DNA of 64,000 bases from Pseudomonas sp. GD04019 (lineage in GTDB: Bacteria > Pseudomonadota > Gammaproteobacteria > Pseudomonadales > Pseudomonadaceae), in NCBI RefSeq assembly GCF_029837695.1, contig NZ_JAOEEA010000007.1, positions 217,249 to 281,248 of the forward strand, given 5' to 3'. Of the stretch, positions 9,037-18,389 are shown in pieces. Made by a program: the position numbers and the translations under genes. Under the pieces are notes generated by a model. That model was not told the DNA's origin, did no database searches, and saw only the letters and a program-made list of their open reading frames with translations. Numbering within the stretch: the first letter of the stretch is position 1; each line of letters starts with the position of its first letter.

Positions 9037-10101
9037 ATGCGTGTGCTGGTAGTGGACGATTCACCGGTGAGCCGCATGCTGCTGCGCGCCGTGCTCGAGG
9101 GCGAGGGCTACGAGGTGCGCGAGGCGAGCACGGGGGACGAGGCCTTGCAGGTGCTCACCGGGTTCACCCCGGACATCGTCACCATGGACGTGCACATGCC
9201 CGGCATGGATGGCTACGAGACCACCGAGCGCATCCTCGAGAGCTACGCCTTGCCGGTGGTGATTCTCTCCGCCAGCATCAACCATCAGGCCTCGGCCACC
9301 GCCATGCGTGCGCTGGAAGCCGGCGCCCTGGCGGTGCTGGAGAAGCCCGCGGGGCCGACCGCGGTCGACTTCGAGGAGCGCATCGACGAGTTGCTGCGCA
9401 CCCTGCGCAGCATGGTCCAGGTGAAGATCGTGCGGCGCAAGCGCCGCGCCAGCGAGATGGGCCCCGCCGATACCCCGCCGCTGGTGATGCAGACGGCTGC
9501 CTGCGCGCCGCAGCTGGTGGCCATCTCCGCCTCGGCGGGTGGCCCGCTGGCGGTCAAGGCTCTCCTGCAATCCCTGGCCCCGCAGCAGCCCTGGCCATTG
9601 GTGCTGGTCCAGCACATCGCGCCGGGTTTCCTGCCGAGCTTCCGCGACTGGCTGGCGACGCTGACGCCGATACCCATCGTGATCGCCGAACGCGGCCAGC
9701 GCCTGACTTCGGGAGCACTGCACCTGGCGCCGGATGGCCATCACCTCGGCTTCGCCGCCAACCGCAGCGTGATCCTCGACGACGCGCCGCCGGAAGAACA
9801 CGTGCGTCCGGCCGCCAATTACCTGTTCCGTTCGGTCGCCCGTCACTTCGGCAAGCAGGCGATCGGCATCCAGATGTCCGGCATGGGCCGCGATGGCGCC
9901 CAGGGCCTGGCCGAAATGTGCCAGGCCGGCGCCCTGACCCTGGTACAGGAGCCGAGCACGGCGGTGATCGATTCCATGCCCAAGGCCGCCATCGGCCTGC
10001 AGGCGGCCCGTCAGGTGCTGTCGCCCGAGGGCATCGCCAACCTGCTCAACGCAATCGCCGCTCACATGGCTGCAGTGAATGGAAGTAACAGGAGGGAATG
10101 A
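9037..10101 (+). CDS. cheB: CheB-type receptor methylesterase/response regulator
   Basis: The 354-residue protein has an N-terminal receiver domain (acceptor Asp in DIVTMDVHMPGMDG), a linker, and the CheB esterase domain from about residue 155. The catalytic serine is in ISASAGGPLAV, the histidine in VQHIAPGF and the aspartate in MSGMGRDGAQG. It removes methyl groups from the MCP and so opposes cheR; in Wsp this gene is wspF, whose loss locks the output on. It begins ten bases after cheA and its stop overlaps the next start (ATGA at 10098). Confidence 0.93.
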   Translation: MRVLVVDDSPVSRMLLRAVLEGEGYEVREASTGDEALQVLTGFTPDIVTMDVHMPGMDGYETTERILESYALPVVILSASINHQASATAMRALEAGALAVLEKPAGPTAVDFEERIDELLRTLRSMVQVKIVRRKRRASEMGPADTPPLVMQTAACAPQLVAISASAGGPLAVKALLQSLAPQQPWPLVLVQHIAPGFLPSFRDWLATLTPIPIVIAERGQRLTSGALHLAPDGHHLGFAANRSVILDDAPPEEHVRPAANYLFRSVARHFGKQAIGIQMSGMGRDGAQGLAEMCQAGALTLVQEPSTAVIDSMPKAAIGLQAARQVLSPEGIANLLNAIAAHMAAVNGSNRRE

Positions 10102-13100
10102 CCATGTATGCAGATGCCGAAATTCTGGTGGTGGAGGACAGCCACACCCAGGCTACTGAACTGCAGTACATGCTCGAAGCCGTCGGCTGCAAGGTGCGGG
10201 TGGCGAGCAATGGTCGCGAGGCGCTGGAGATGGTGGCGGTGCGCAAGCCGACCATCGTCATCAGCGACATCGTCATGCCGGAAATGGATGGCTACGAACT
10301 GTGCCGCCAGCTGAAGAGCTCGGCGCTGACCCAAGGCATTCCGATCATCCTGGTCACCGCCCTGGCCGATGCCCGCGACGTGGTGCACGGGCTGGCCTCG
10401 GGGGCGGACAACTTCATCGTCAAGCCCTTCGACGAGAAGTACCTGATGTCGCGCATCCGCTACTTCCTGGTCAACCTCGAACTGCGCACCCACGAGCGGG
10501 TACAGATGGGCGTCGAAGTGGTGCTGGAGGGCGAGCGGCATTTCATCACCGCCAGCCGCCAGCAGATCCTCGACCTGCTGATTTCCACTTACGAGCAGGG
10601 GGTGCGCCTGAACAACGAATTGCAGGCCAAGCACGACGAGCTGGCCCGTACCAATTCGCTGCTCAACTGCCTGTTCCACTTCACCAGCGGTCTGACCGAT
10701 GCCAAGAGCGAGCGCAACGTCATCGACGCGGCGCTACGGCGGATTCTGGAGTTTCCCGATGCGATCGGTGCCTGGCTGCTGCTGGCCGACGCCAACGACC
10801 CGCATGAACCGGCTCACGTGGCCGGCGCCTGCGCCCGCGGGCAGAACTACTCGAAGCACGAACTCAACAACTGTGCGCGCAACTGCCCGTGCCGGCACGC
10901 CTGGATCAGCGACAAGCTGTCGCGGCCGAGCAATATCAGCGACTGCCCGGCGCTGGTCGACAAGCCGGGCGACTCCATTCACGCCAGCATCCCGCTGCAG
11001 CTGGGCGGCGAAATCATCGGCATGCTCAACGTGGTGCAGCGCGATGCGCAGCCCTGGTCGGAAGAATCGCTCAGCGCCCTGGCCTCCATCGGCCGCCAGC
11101 TGGCCATGGCCCTGGGCCGCGTGCGCCTGTTCGAGAGCATGGAGCAGCTGGTGGAGCAGCGTACCGAGGCGCTGACCAAGAGCGAGGAACTGCTGCGCAA
11201 GGTGCTGGACAGCCTGCCGGTGGGGGTGTTCGTCACCGACCAGCAGGGCCGCCTGATCATGAGCAACCCGGAGAGCAGCCTGATCTGGGGCGGCGCCCAT
11301 CCCAGCGGCGCGGAAGGCTATGGCCACTACCGCGGCTGGTGGGCGGAAACCGGCGAGCGCATCACCGAGTCGGACTGGTCGATGATGCGCGCGGTGCAGC
11401 ATGGCCGGGTGTCGCGCAACGAGGTGGTCGACATCGAGACCTTCAAGGGCGAGCGCAAGACCATCCTCAACTCGGCGGTGCCCTTCCTCGACGCCAGCCG
11501 GGTGATCCAGGGCGCCATCGTGGTGATCCAGGACATCACCGAGCAGCGTCGGCGCGATCTGGAGATCCGGATCCGCACCCGTGCGGTCGAGGCCAGCGTC
11601 AATGCGGTGATCATCACCGATGCCGAGCACCCGGATCAGCCCATCGTCTATGCCAACCCGGCCTTCGAGCGCATCACCGGCTACTCGGTGGAGGAAGTGC
11701 TGGGGCGCAACTGCCGCTTCCTGCAGGGGCAGGACCGCGACCAGGCCGAGCTGGACAGCATCCGCCGGGCCCTGGTGGCTAAGGAAGAGGGCGCAGCGCT
11801 GCTGCGCAACTTCCGCAAGGACGGCTCGGAGTTCTGGAACGACCTGCGGGTGGCGCCGGTGGTCAACGATCGCGGCAAGGTCAGCCACTTCGTGGGCATC
11901 CTCCACGACGTCACCGAGAGCAAGCGCTATCAGGAAGAGCTGGAACACCAGGCCAACCACGACAGCCTCACCGGCCTGCCCAACCGCAACCTGCTCAACG
12001 ACCGCATCGGCCAGGCCATCGCCTTCGCCAACCGGGGTGGCGGCCAATTCACCCTGGCGTTCATGGATGTCGACCAGTTCAAGGTGGTCAACGACAGCCT
12101 GGGCCACAGCGCTGGCGACCAGTTGCTGATCGAAATCGCCGCGCGTCTGCGCGCCAGCGTGCGCGACATCGACACGGTGGCACGCCTGGGAGGCGACGAG
12201 TTCATCATTCTGGTGGCCGACGCCGTCCAGCTCAGCGAGCAGGTCGCCCTACTGGAGCATATCAAGGACACCATCGCCAGCCCGATGATGCTGGATGGGC
12301 AGGAGGTAGCGGTCAGCTGCAGCATCGGTTTCTGCTGCTTCCCCAGCGACGGGCGCGATGCCGGCACCCTGCTGCGCAACGCCGACACCGCCATGTACCA
12401 GGCCAAGCACCAGGGGCGTAATCGCATCTGCGCCTTCATGCCGGAGATGAACGAGCAGGTGCAGGCGCGCCTGGCCATGGAGCAGCAGACCCGCCATGCC
12501 CTGCAGAATCAGGAGTTCATCGTCTTCTACCAGCCCCAACTGGACCTGCAGAGCGGCCGCCTGTGCGGCTTCGAGGCCCTGGTACGCTGGAATCGCGGTG
12601 GCACCATCGTCTCGCCGGGCGAGTTCATTCCGCTGGCCGAGGAAACCGGCTGGATCGTCGATATCGACTTCTACGTGTTCGAGATGGTGTGCAAGCAGCT
12701 GGCAATCTGGCGCGAGAGCTTCAGCCAGGACCTCAGCGTGGCGGTCAACTTCTCCGCCATCAGCTTCGCCGACGAGAACTTCATCGAGCGCATCCTCAGC
12801 GTGCTGAAGAACCAGAACATTCCCTCGCGCTGGATCAAGATCGAGCTGACCGAAACCATCCTGACCAGCGATGCCGACGTGGTGCAGCGCAAGATGCAGC
12901 ACCTGTGCGAACAGGGCGTGCGTTTCTCCATCGACGACTTCGGTACCGGCTACTCGTCGCTGGGTTACCTCAAGCGCTTTCCGTTCAGCCAGCTGAAGAT
13001 CGACCGCAGCTTCATCACCGACATCCTCACCGAGCCGGACAGCGCCTCGCTGGCGCGCTCGATGATCTCCATCGGTCACAACCTGGGGATCAAGGTGATC

Positions 13101-13682
13101 GCCGAAGGGGTGGAGCAGTCGGAACAGATGAGCTTCCTGCGCGCGGCCGGTTGCGACGAGATGCAGGGCTATTTCTACTCGCCGCCGCTGCCACCGCTGG
13201 CCTGCATGCAGTTCCTGCAGAGTGGCGCGCCGCTGAGCCTGCCTAGCAATATTCTCGATGGTACCGAGCGCTATCTGCTGGTCGTCGACGGTAGCCCCGA
13301 GAGCCATGAGGCCCAGCGCCGTGCCTTGCGCCTGGAGAGCTACAAGATACTCACCGCCAGCGATGGCGCGGACGCGCTCCAGCTGATGGCCAGCTACCCG
13401 GTGGACGTGGTGCTGACCGACCTGAGCCTGGCAGACATGAGTGGCGTGGAGTTCCTGCGCAAGATCCGCAGCATCTACCCGGACGCCATCCGCCTGGCCC
13501 TGAGCGACGCGAGCCGAGTCGGCAGCATCCTCAAGGCGGTCAACGAGGGCGTGATCTACCGCTTCATCACCACGCCCTGGGAGCCGGAAGACCTGCGCAA
13601 CCAACTGCGCGAAGCCTTCCAACAACGCGAACTGCACCGGGAGAACCGCCGCCTGCGCGCGCAGTTCGACATGGCCCGCTGA
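10098..13682 (+). CDS. Multidomain c-di-GMP output protein: REC-GAF-PAS-LOV-GGDEF-EAL-REC
   Basis: This 1194-residue protein is the output of the chemosensory operon. Domains in order: REC (about 5-125, acceptor in ISDIVMPEMDG); GAF-like (about 190-350) with an unusual cysteine cluster NNCARNCPCRHAW; a coiled helix; PAS (about 370-480); a second PAS of LOV type (about 495-610) with GRNCRFLQG, Cys539; GGDEF (about 615-780) with intact RLGGDEF and an intact RDID inhibitory site; EAL (about 800-1050) with EALVRW, ELTET, DDFGTGYSSL and EGVE all kept; and a C-terminal REC-like domain with TDLSLADMSG. Both cyclase and phosphodiesterase catalytic residues look functional. It replaces WspR of the canonical system. 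Translation is coupled to cheB (ATGA), and REC1 is the likely CheA target. Confidence 0.93.
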   Translation: MTMYADAEILVVEDSHTQATELQYMLEAVGCKVRVASNGREALEMVAVRKPTIVISDIVMPEMDGYELCRQLKSSALTQGIPIILVTALADARDVVHGLASGADNFIVKPFDEKYLMSRIRYFLVNLELRTHERVQMGVEVVLEGERHFITASRQQILDLLISTYEQGVRLNNELQAKHDELARTNSLLNCLFHFTSGLTDAKSERNVIDAALRRILEFPDAIGAWLLLADANDPHEPAHVAGACARGQNYSKHELNNCARNCPCRHAWISDKLSRPSNISDCPALVDKPGDSIHASIPLQLGGEIIGMLNVVQRDAQPWSEESLSALASIGRQLAMALGRVRLFESMEQLVEQRTEALTKSEELLRKVLDSLPVGVFVTDQQGRLIMSNPESSLIWGGAHPSGAEGYGHYRGWWAETGERITESDWSMMRAVQHGRVSRNEVVDIETFKGERKTILNSAVPFLDASRVIQGAIVVIQDITEQRRRDLEIRIRTRAVEASVNAVIITDAEHPDQPIVYANPAFERITGYSVEEVLGRNCRFLQGQDRDQAELDSIRRALVAKEEGAALLRNFRKDGSEFWNDLRVAPVVNDRGKVSHFVGILHDVTESKRYQEELEHQANHDSLTGLPNRNLLNDRIGQAIAFANRGGGQFTLAFMDVDQFKVVNDSLGHSAGDQLLIEIAARLRASVRDIDTVARLGGDEFIILVADAVQLSEQVALLEHIKDTIASPMMLDGQEVAVSCSIGFCCFPSDGRDAGTLLRNADTAMYQAKHQGRNRICAFMPEMNEQVQARLAMEQQTRHALQNQEFIVFYQPQLDLQSGRLCGFEALVRWNRGGTIVSPGEFIPLAEETGWIVDIDFYVFEMVCKQLAIWRESFSQDLSVAVNFSAISFADENFIERILSVLKNQNIPSRWIKIELTETILTSDADVVQRKMQHLCEQGVRFSIDDFGTGYSSLGYLKRFPFSQLKIDRSFITDILTEPDSASLARSMISIGHNLGIKVIAEGVEQSEQMSFLRAAGCDEMQGYFYSPPLPPLACMQFLQSGAPLSLPSNILDGTERYLLVVDGSPESHEAQRRALRLESYKILTASDGADALQLMASYPVDVVLTDLSLADMSGVEFLRKIRSIYPDAIRLALSDASRVGSILKAVNEGVIYRFITTPWEPEDLRNQLREAFQQRELHRENRRLRAQFDMAR

Positions 13683-13689
13683 GTTAGGC

Positions 13690-13725
13690 AAAAAAATCCC
13701 CGCGGCCAGGAGCGAGCCGCGGGGA
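13690..13725 (-). terminator. Rho-independent terminator of the mexEF-oprN operon
   Basis: A perfect 10-bp stem (13697-13706 with 13716-13725, 9-base loop) is followed on the minus strand by a run of seven T. It lies between two convergent operons. The T run fits termination of oprN, and the stem may also serve the c-di-GMP operon. Confidence 0.85.
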
Positions 13726-13798
13726 GCGCAATGGCCGACAAGGGCAGGGTCGGCCCAGGAGGGACTGTGAAGTCCGAGCGTGCTCGGACGAATTCGGA

Positions 13799-15199
13799 TC
13801 AGGCGTTGGGCTGCCAGCCTCCGCCTAGTGCCTTGTAGATGGCGACGATGCCGCGATACAGCTCGATTTCGGCGAGGGCCTGGGCGTCTTCGGCGGCCAG
13901 GCGCTCGCGTTCGGCGTCGAGCAGCACGAGGAAGTCCTCGGTGCCTTCGCGATAACGCACTGCCGCCTGGGCCGCCGCCGCGCGGCTGGCCTCGGACTGG
14001 CGCACCAGCGAGACCAGGCGTTGCTGGCGCTTGGCGTAGTCGCTGAAGGCGTTTTCCGACTCTTCCAGGGCCAGCAGCACCTGCTGCTCGTAGCTGGCCA
14101 GGGCGCCGTCGGCATCGGCCTCGGCACCGCGCAGGCGAGCTCGCACGCTACCCAAGTCGAACGCCGCCCAGCTGATGGTCGGTGCCACGCCCCAGGCCCG
14201 CGCGTCGGCGGCGCCGAGCTGCGAGCCGCGACCGGCGGTGAAACCGAGGAAACCGGACAGGCTCACTCGCGGGAACAGATCGGCCGTGGCTACCCCTACA
14301 TTGGCGGTGGCGGCGGCCAGCTGGCGTTCGGCGACACGGACATCCGGGCGGCGGCGCAGCAGCTCGGCCGGATCACCGATCGGCAGGGCCTTGGCGATCA
14401 CCGGCAGCGGCTTGGCCGACAGGTCGACGGTCAGCTGTTCCGGGCGTTGGCCGAGCAGGGTGGCGATGCGGTGACGGGCACGCGCCTCTTCGGCCTGCAG
14501 TTGCGGCAGGCTGGCTTCGGTGGCGGCCAGGCGCGCATCGGCGCGCAGCACGTCCAGCTCGCTGCCGATACCAGCGTCGCGCAGTTGTTCGGTGAGGGCG
14601 CGCGACTGGCTCTGGTTCTTCAGGTTGTCGCGGGCAATCCGCTCCCTGAGTTGTGCGCCACGCAGGTTGCCGTAGGCGTCCACCAGCTCGGCGATCAGGC
14701 TGACCTGCAGCTGGTACAGCTCGGCCTCGGTGGCTTCGCTCTGCGCATCGCTGGCCTCGATGGTGCGCTGGATGCGGCCGAACAGGTCGAGCTCCCAGGC
14801 CATGTCCAGGCCCAGGTCGTAGCGTTCCTGACGGATGCGCTCCTCATTGGTTGGCGGCTGCTGGGCCTTGCCGAACTCACCACTGGCGCGGCTGGTGATC
14901 ACCGGCATCTGGTCGTTGCCGACATCGTCGCGGATGGCGCGGGCGGCGCGCAGGCGGGCGAAGGCCACGCGCAGCTCGCGGTTTTCCTGGAGCGACTGCT
15001 GTACCAGCTGGCTCAGGGTCGGATCGTCGAACTGCTGCCACCAGGCCGATTCGAAATCGGTACGGTCGTAGTCGCCGGCCTCCAGCGCGGTGATCTGCGC
15101 CGGCTGGGTTTCTGGCGCCTTATAGTCCGGGCCGACGGCGCAGGCGGCCAACATAAAAGCGGGCGCGAGAGCGAGCAGGGCGGGAATCAACGGCTTCAT
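13799..15199 (-). CDS. oprN: Outer-membrane efflux lipoprotein OprN (TolC family, NodT subgroup)
   Basis: The 466-residue protein starts with a lipoprotein signal ending in the lipobox LAAC, followed by AVGPDYKAPE, the typical start of NodT-type factors. Two outer-membrane efflux protein repeats follow, with long coiled-coil stretches, and the end is the conserved LYRGIVAIYKALGGGWQP. As I recall P. aeruginosa OprN, the two match along their whole length. It forms the outer-membrane exit duct for MexEF. Its start overlaps the mexF stop by 4 bp (15196-15199). Confidence 0.93.
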   Translation of the reverse strand: MKPLIPALLALAPAFMLAACAVGPDYKAPETQPAQITALEAGDYDRTDFESAWWQQFDDPTLSQLVQQSLQENRELRVAFARLRAARAIRDDVGNDQMPVITSRASGEFGKAQQPPTNEERIRQERYDLGLDMAWELDLFGRIQRTIEASDAQSEATEAELYQLQVSLIAELVDAYGNLRGAQLRERIARDNLKNQSQSRALTEQLRDAGIGSELDVLRADARLAATEASLPQLQAEEARARHRIATLLGQRPEQLTVDLSAKPLPVIAKALPIGDPAELLRRRPDVRVAERQLAAATANVGVATADLFPRVSLSGFLGFTAGRGSQLGAADARAWGVAPTISWAAFDLGSVRARLRGAEADADGALASYEQQVLLALEESENAFSDYAKRQQRLVSLVRQSEASRAAAAQAAVRYREGTEDFLVLLDAERERLAAEDAQALAEIELYRGIVAIYKALGGGWQPNA

Positions 15200-18100
15200 G
15201 CATGTACCTCGTGAGCGATCTGGTTGGCCTTGCGCGCTTCACGCTTCTCCACGAAGGCGCGGATCAGCACGTAGAACACCGGGGTCAGCAGCAGGCCGAA
15301 GAAGGTCACACCGATCATCCCGCTGAACACCGCCACACCCATGGCATGGCGCATCTCGGCACCGGCGCCGCTTGAGAGCACCAGGGGCACCACGCCCATG
15401 ATGAAGGCGATGGAGGTCATCAGGATCGGGCGCAGACGCAGGCGGCAGGCTTCCAGCACGGCGGCCATGCGGTCGAGGCCTTCTTCCTGTTTCTCCTTGG
15501 CGAACTCGACGATGAGGATGGCGTTCTTGCACGCCAGGCCCACCAGCACGATCAAACCGATCTGGGTGAACACGTTGTTGTCGCCGCCGGCCAGGATCAC
15601 CCCGGTGATGGCGGAGAACAGCACGGTCGGCACGATCAGGATCACCGCCAGCGGCAGGCTCCAGCTCTCGTATTGGGCGGCCAGCACCAGGAAGGCCAGC
15701 AGCACGCAGAGCGGGAAGATGAAGATCGCGGTGTTGCCGGCGAGGATCTGCTGGTAGGTCAGCTCGGTCCATTCGTAGGTCATGCCGTTGGGCAGTTCCT
15801 CCTTGAGCAGCTTGGCGATGGCCGCCTCGGCCTGGCCGGAGCTGTAGCCGGGAGCTGCCGCACCGTTGATCTCGGCGGTGAGGAAGCCGTTGTAGTGCAT
15901 CACCCGATCCGGGCCCGAGGCGCTATCGACCTTGACGAAGGTGGACAGCGGGATCATCTCGCCACGGTTGTTGCGTACCTTGAGCTGGCCGATCTGCTCG
16001 GGCTCCAGGCGGAACTGCTGCTCGGCCTGGACGTTGACCTGGTAGGTGCGGCCGAAGCGGTTGAAGTCGTTGGCGTACAGCGAGCCCAGGTACACCTGCA
16101 TGGTGTCGAAGATGTCGCTGATGGCAACGCCGTGGGTCTTGGCCTTTTCGCGGTCGATGTTGGCGTCGATCTGCGGCACGTTGACCTGGTAGCTGGTGAA
16201 CACCGACATCGGGTTCAGCTCCGGCAGCGCGCGCGCCTTGGCCAGGATGTTCTGGGTCTGCTTGTACAGCTCCTCGTAGCCGAGGCTGCCGCGGTCCTGG
16301 ATCTGCAGCCGGAAGCCACCGATGGTGCCGAGCCCCTGCACGGGCGGTGGCGGGAAGATGGCGATGTAGGCGTCCTGGATGTCGGCGAACTGGGCATTCA
16401 GCTCGGCGGCGATGGCGCCGGCGGACATGCTCGGGTCCGTGCGCTCATCGAACGGCCGCAGCGGGGTGAACACGATGCCGCTGTTCGGGCTGTTGGTGAA
16501 ACCATTGATCGACAGGCCCGGGAAGGCCACCGTGTTCTCCACACCCGGATGCTTGCCGGCGATCTCCGACATGCGCTTGATCACCTCCTCGGTACGGTCG
16601 AGGGTGGCGGCGTCCGGCAGCTGGGCGAAGGCGACCAGGTACTGCTTGTCCTGTTGCGGCACGAAGCCGGTCGGGGTGCTGGAGAAGCCCAGGTAGCCGA
16701 GCGCCAGCAGGCCGGCATAGACGAACAGGGCGATCGAGCTGCCGCGCAGCACGCGCTTCACGGTGCCGACGTAGCCATGGCTGGCGCGGTCGAAGAAGCG
16801 GTTGAAGGGGGTGAACAGCCAGCCGCCGAACAGCTTGTCGAGCACCTTGGAGAAGCGATCCTTCGGCGCGTGGTGATCCTTCAGCAGCACGGCGGCCAGG
16901 GCCGGCGACAGGGTCAGCGAGTTGAACGCCGATATCACGGTGGAGATGGCGATGGTCAGCGCGAACTGCTGGTAGAACTGCCCGGTGAGGCCGGAGATGA
17001 ACGCGGTCGGCACGAACACGGCGCACAGCACCAGGGCGGTGGCGACGATGGGCCCGGTCACTTCCTTCATGGCCTGGCGGGTGGCATCGATGGGTGATTT
17101 GCCCAGGCCGATGTTCCTCTCGACGTTCTCCACCACGACGATGGCGTCGTCCACCACGATGCCGATGGCCAGCACCAGGCCGAACAGCGACAGAGCGTTG
17201 AGCGAGAAGCCGAACAGGTGCATCACGGCGAAGGTGCCGATCAGCGATACCGGTACGGCGGCCAGCGGGATGATCGAGGCGCGCCAGGTCTGCAGGAACA
17301 GGATCACCACCAGCACCACCAGCACGATGGCCTCGAGCAGGGTGTGCACCACCGCCTCGATGGAGCCACGCACGAAGATGGTCGGGTCGTAGACGATCTC
17401 GTAGTCCACGCCCTGCGGGAAACTCTTCTTCAGCTCGGCCATGCGGGCCCGCACGGCGTCGGAGATCTCGATGGCGTTGGAGCCGGGGCGCTGGAATACC
17501 GGGATGGCCACCGCCGGCTGGTTGTTCAGCAGCGAACGCAGGGCGTACTGGCTGGAGCCCAACTCGATGCGCGCGATGTCCTTCAGGCGGGTGATCTCGC
17601 CATCGTCGCCGGCGCGGATGATGATGTTCTCGAACTCCTCCTCGCTGACCAGGCGGCCCTGGGTGTTGATCGACAGCTGGAAGCTGTTGCCGGCGTCCGA
17701 GGGCGGCGCGCCGAGGGCACCGGCGGCGACCTGGCGATTCTGCTCGCGGATGGCGGCGACTACATCGCTGGCGGTGAGGTTGCGCGAGGCCACCTTGTTC
17801 GGGTCGAGCCACACGCGCAGCGAATAGTTGCCCATGCCGAACAGCTGCACGTCGCCCACGCCGTCCAGGCGCGCCAGCTCGTCCTTGACGTTGAGCGCGG
17901 CGAAGTTGGACAGGTAGAGCATGTCGTAGCGCTGATCCGGCGAGGTCAGGTGCACCACCATGGTCAGGTCCGGCGATGCCTTGTCCACGGTCACGCCGAG
18001 GCGCTGCACCTCGGTGGGCAGGGTCGGCATGGTGCGGGTCACGCGGTTCTGCACCTGTACCTGGGCGTTGTCCAGGTCGGTGCCGAGGGCGAAGGTGATG

Positions 18101-18378
18101 GTCAGGGTCAGCTTGCCGTCGGCAGTGGACTGGGACGACATGTAGAGCATGCTCTCCACGCCGGTGATGGCCTGCTCCAGCGGCGAGGCCACGGTTTCAC
18201 CGATCACCTTGGGGTTGGCGCCGGGGAAGTTGGCGCGCACCACCACGGTGGGCGGCACCACTTCCGGGTATTCGCTGATCGGCAGCTGGAACAGCGAGAT
18301 CGCACCGGCGATCAGCACCAGCAGGGACAGCACGGCGGCGAAGATCGGCCGCTTGATGAAGAACTGGGAGAAGTTCAT
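15196..18378 (-). CDS. mexF: RND multidrug efflux permease MexF
   Basis: The 1060-residue inner-membrane proton antiporter of the HAE1 family opens MNFSQFFIKRPIFAAVLSLL and has 12 transmembrane segments with two large periplasmic loops. The TM4 motif GIVVDDAIVVVENVER carries the paired aspartates of the proton relay. As I recall MexF, identity is near full length. In P. aeruginosa MexEF-OprN exports chloramphenicol, fluoroquinolones, trimethoprim and the quorum-sensing precursor kynurenine/HHQ. It lies 11 bp after mexE. Confidence 0.95.
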   Translation of the reverse strand: MNFSQFFIKRPIFAAVLSLLVLIAGAISLFQLPISEYPEVVPPTVVVRANFPGANPKVIGETVASPLEQAITGVESMLYMSSQSTADGKLTLTITFALGTDLDNAQVQVQNRVTRTMPTLPTEVQRLGVTVDKASPDLTMVVHLTSPDQRYDMLYLSNFAALNVKDELARLDGVGDVQLFGMGNYSLRVWLDPNKVASRNLTASDVVAAIREQNRQVAAGALGAPPSDAGNSFQLSINTQGRLVSEEEFENIIIRAGDDGEITRLKDIARIELGSSQYALRSLLNNQPAVAIPVFQRPGSNAIEISDAVRARMAELKKSFPQGVDYEIVYDPTIFVRGSIEAVVHTLLEAIVLVVLVVILFLQTWRASIIPLAAVPVSLIGTFAVMHLFGFSLNALSLFGLVLAIGIVVDDAIVVVENVERNIGLGKSPIDATRQAMKEVTGPIVATALVLCAVFVPTAFISGLTGQFYQQFALTIAISTVISAFNSLTLSPALAAVLLKDHHAPKDRFSKVLDKLFGGWLFTPFNRFFDRASHGYVGTVKRVLRGSSIALFVYAGLLALGYLGFSSTPTGFVPQQDKQYLVAFAQLPDAATLDRTEEVIKRMSEIAGKHPGVENTVAFPGLSINGFTNSPNSGIVFTPLRPFDERTDPSMSAGAIAAELNAQFADIQDAYIAIFPPPPVQGLGTIGGFRLQIQDRGSLGYEELYKQTQNILAKARALPELNPMSVFTSYQVNVPQIDANIDREKAKTHGVAISDIFDTMQVYLGSLYANDFNRFGRTYQVNVQAEQQFRLEPEQIGQLKVRNNRGEMIPLSTFVKVDSASGPDRVMHYNGFLTAEINGAAAPGYSSGQAEAAIAKLLKEELPNGMTYEWTELTYQQILAGNTAIFIFPLCVLLAFLVLAAQYESWSLPLAVILIVPTVLFSAITGVILAGGDNNVFTQIGLIVLVGLACKNAILIVEFAKEKQEEGLDRMAAVLEACRLRLRPILMTSIAFIMGVVPLVLSSGAGAEMRHAMGVAVFSGMIGVTFFGLLLTPVFYVLIRAFVEKREARKANQIAHEVHA

Positions 18379-18389
18379 GGCGTTCTACC

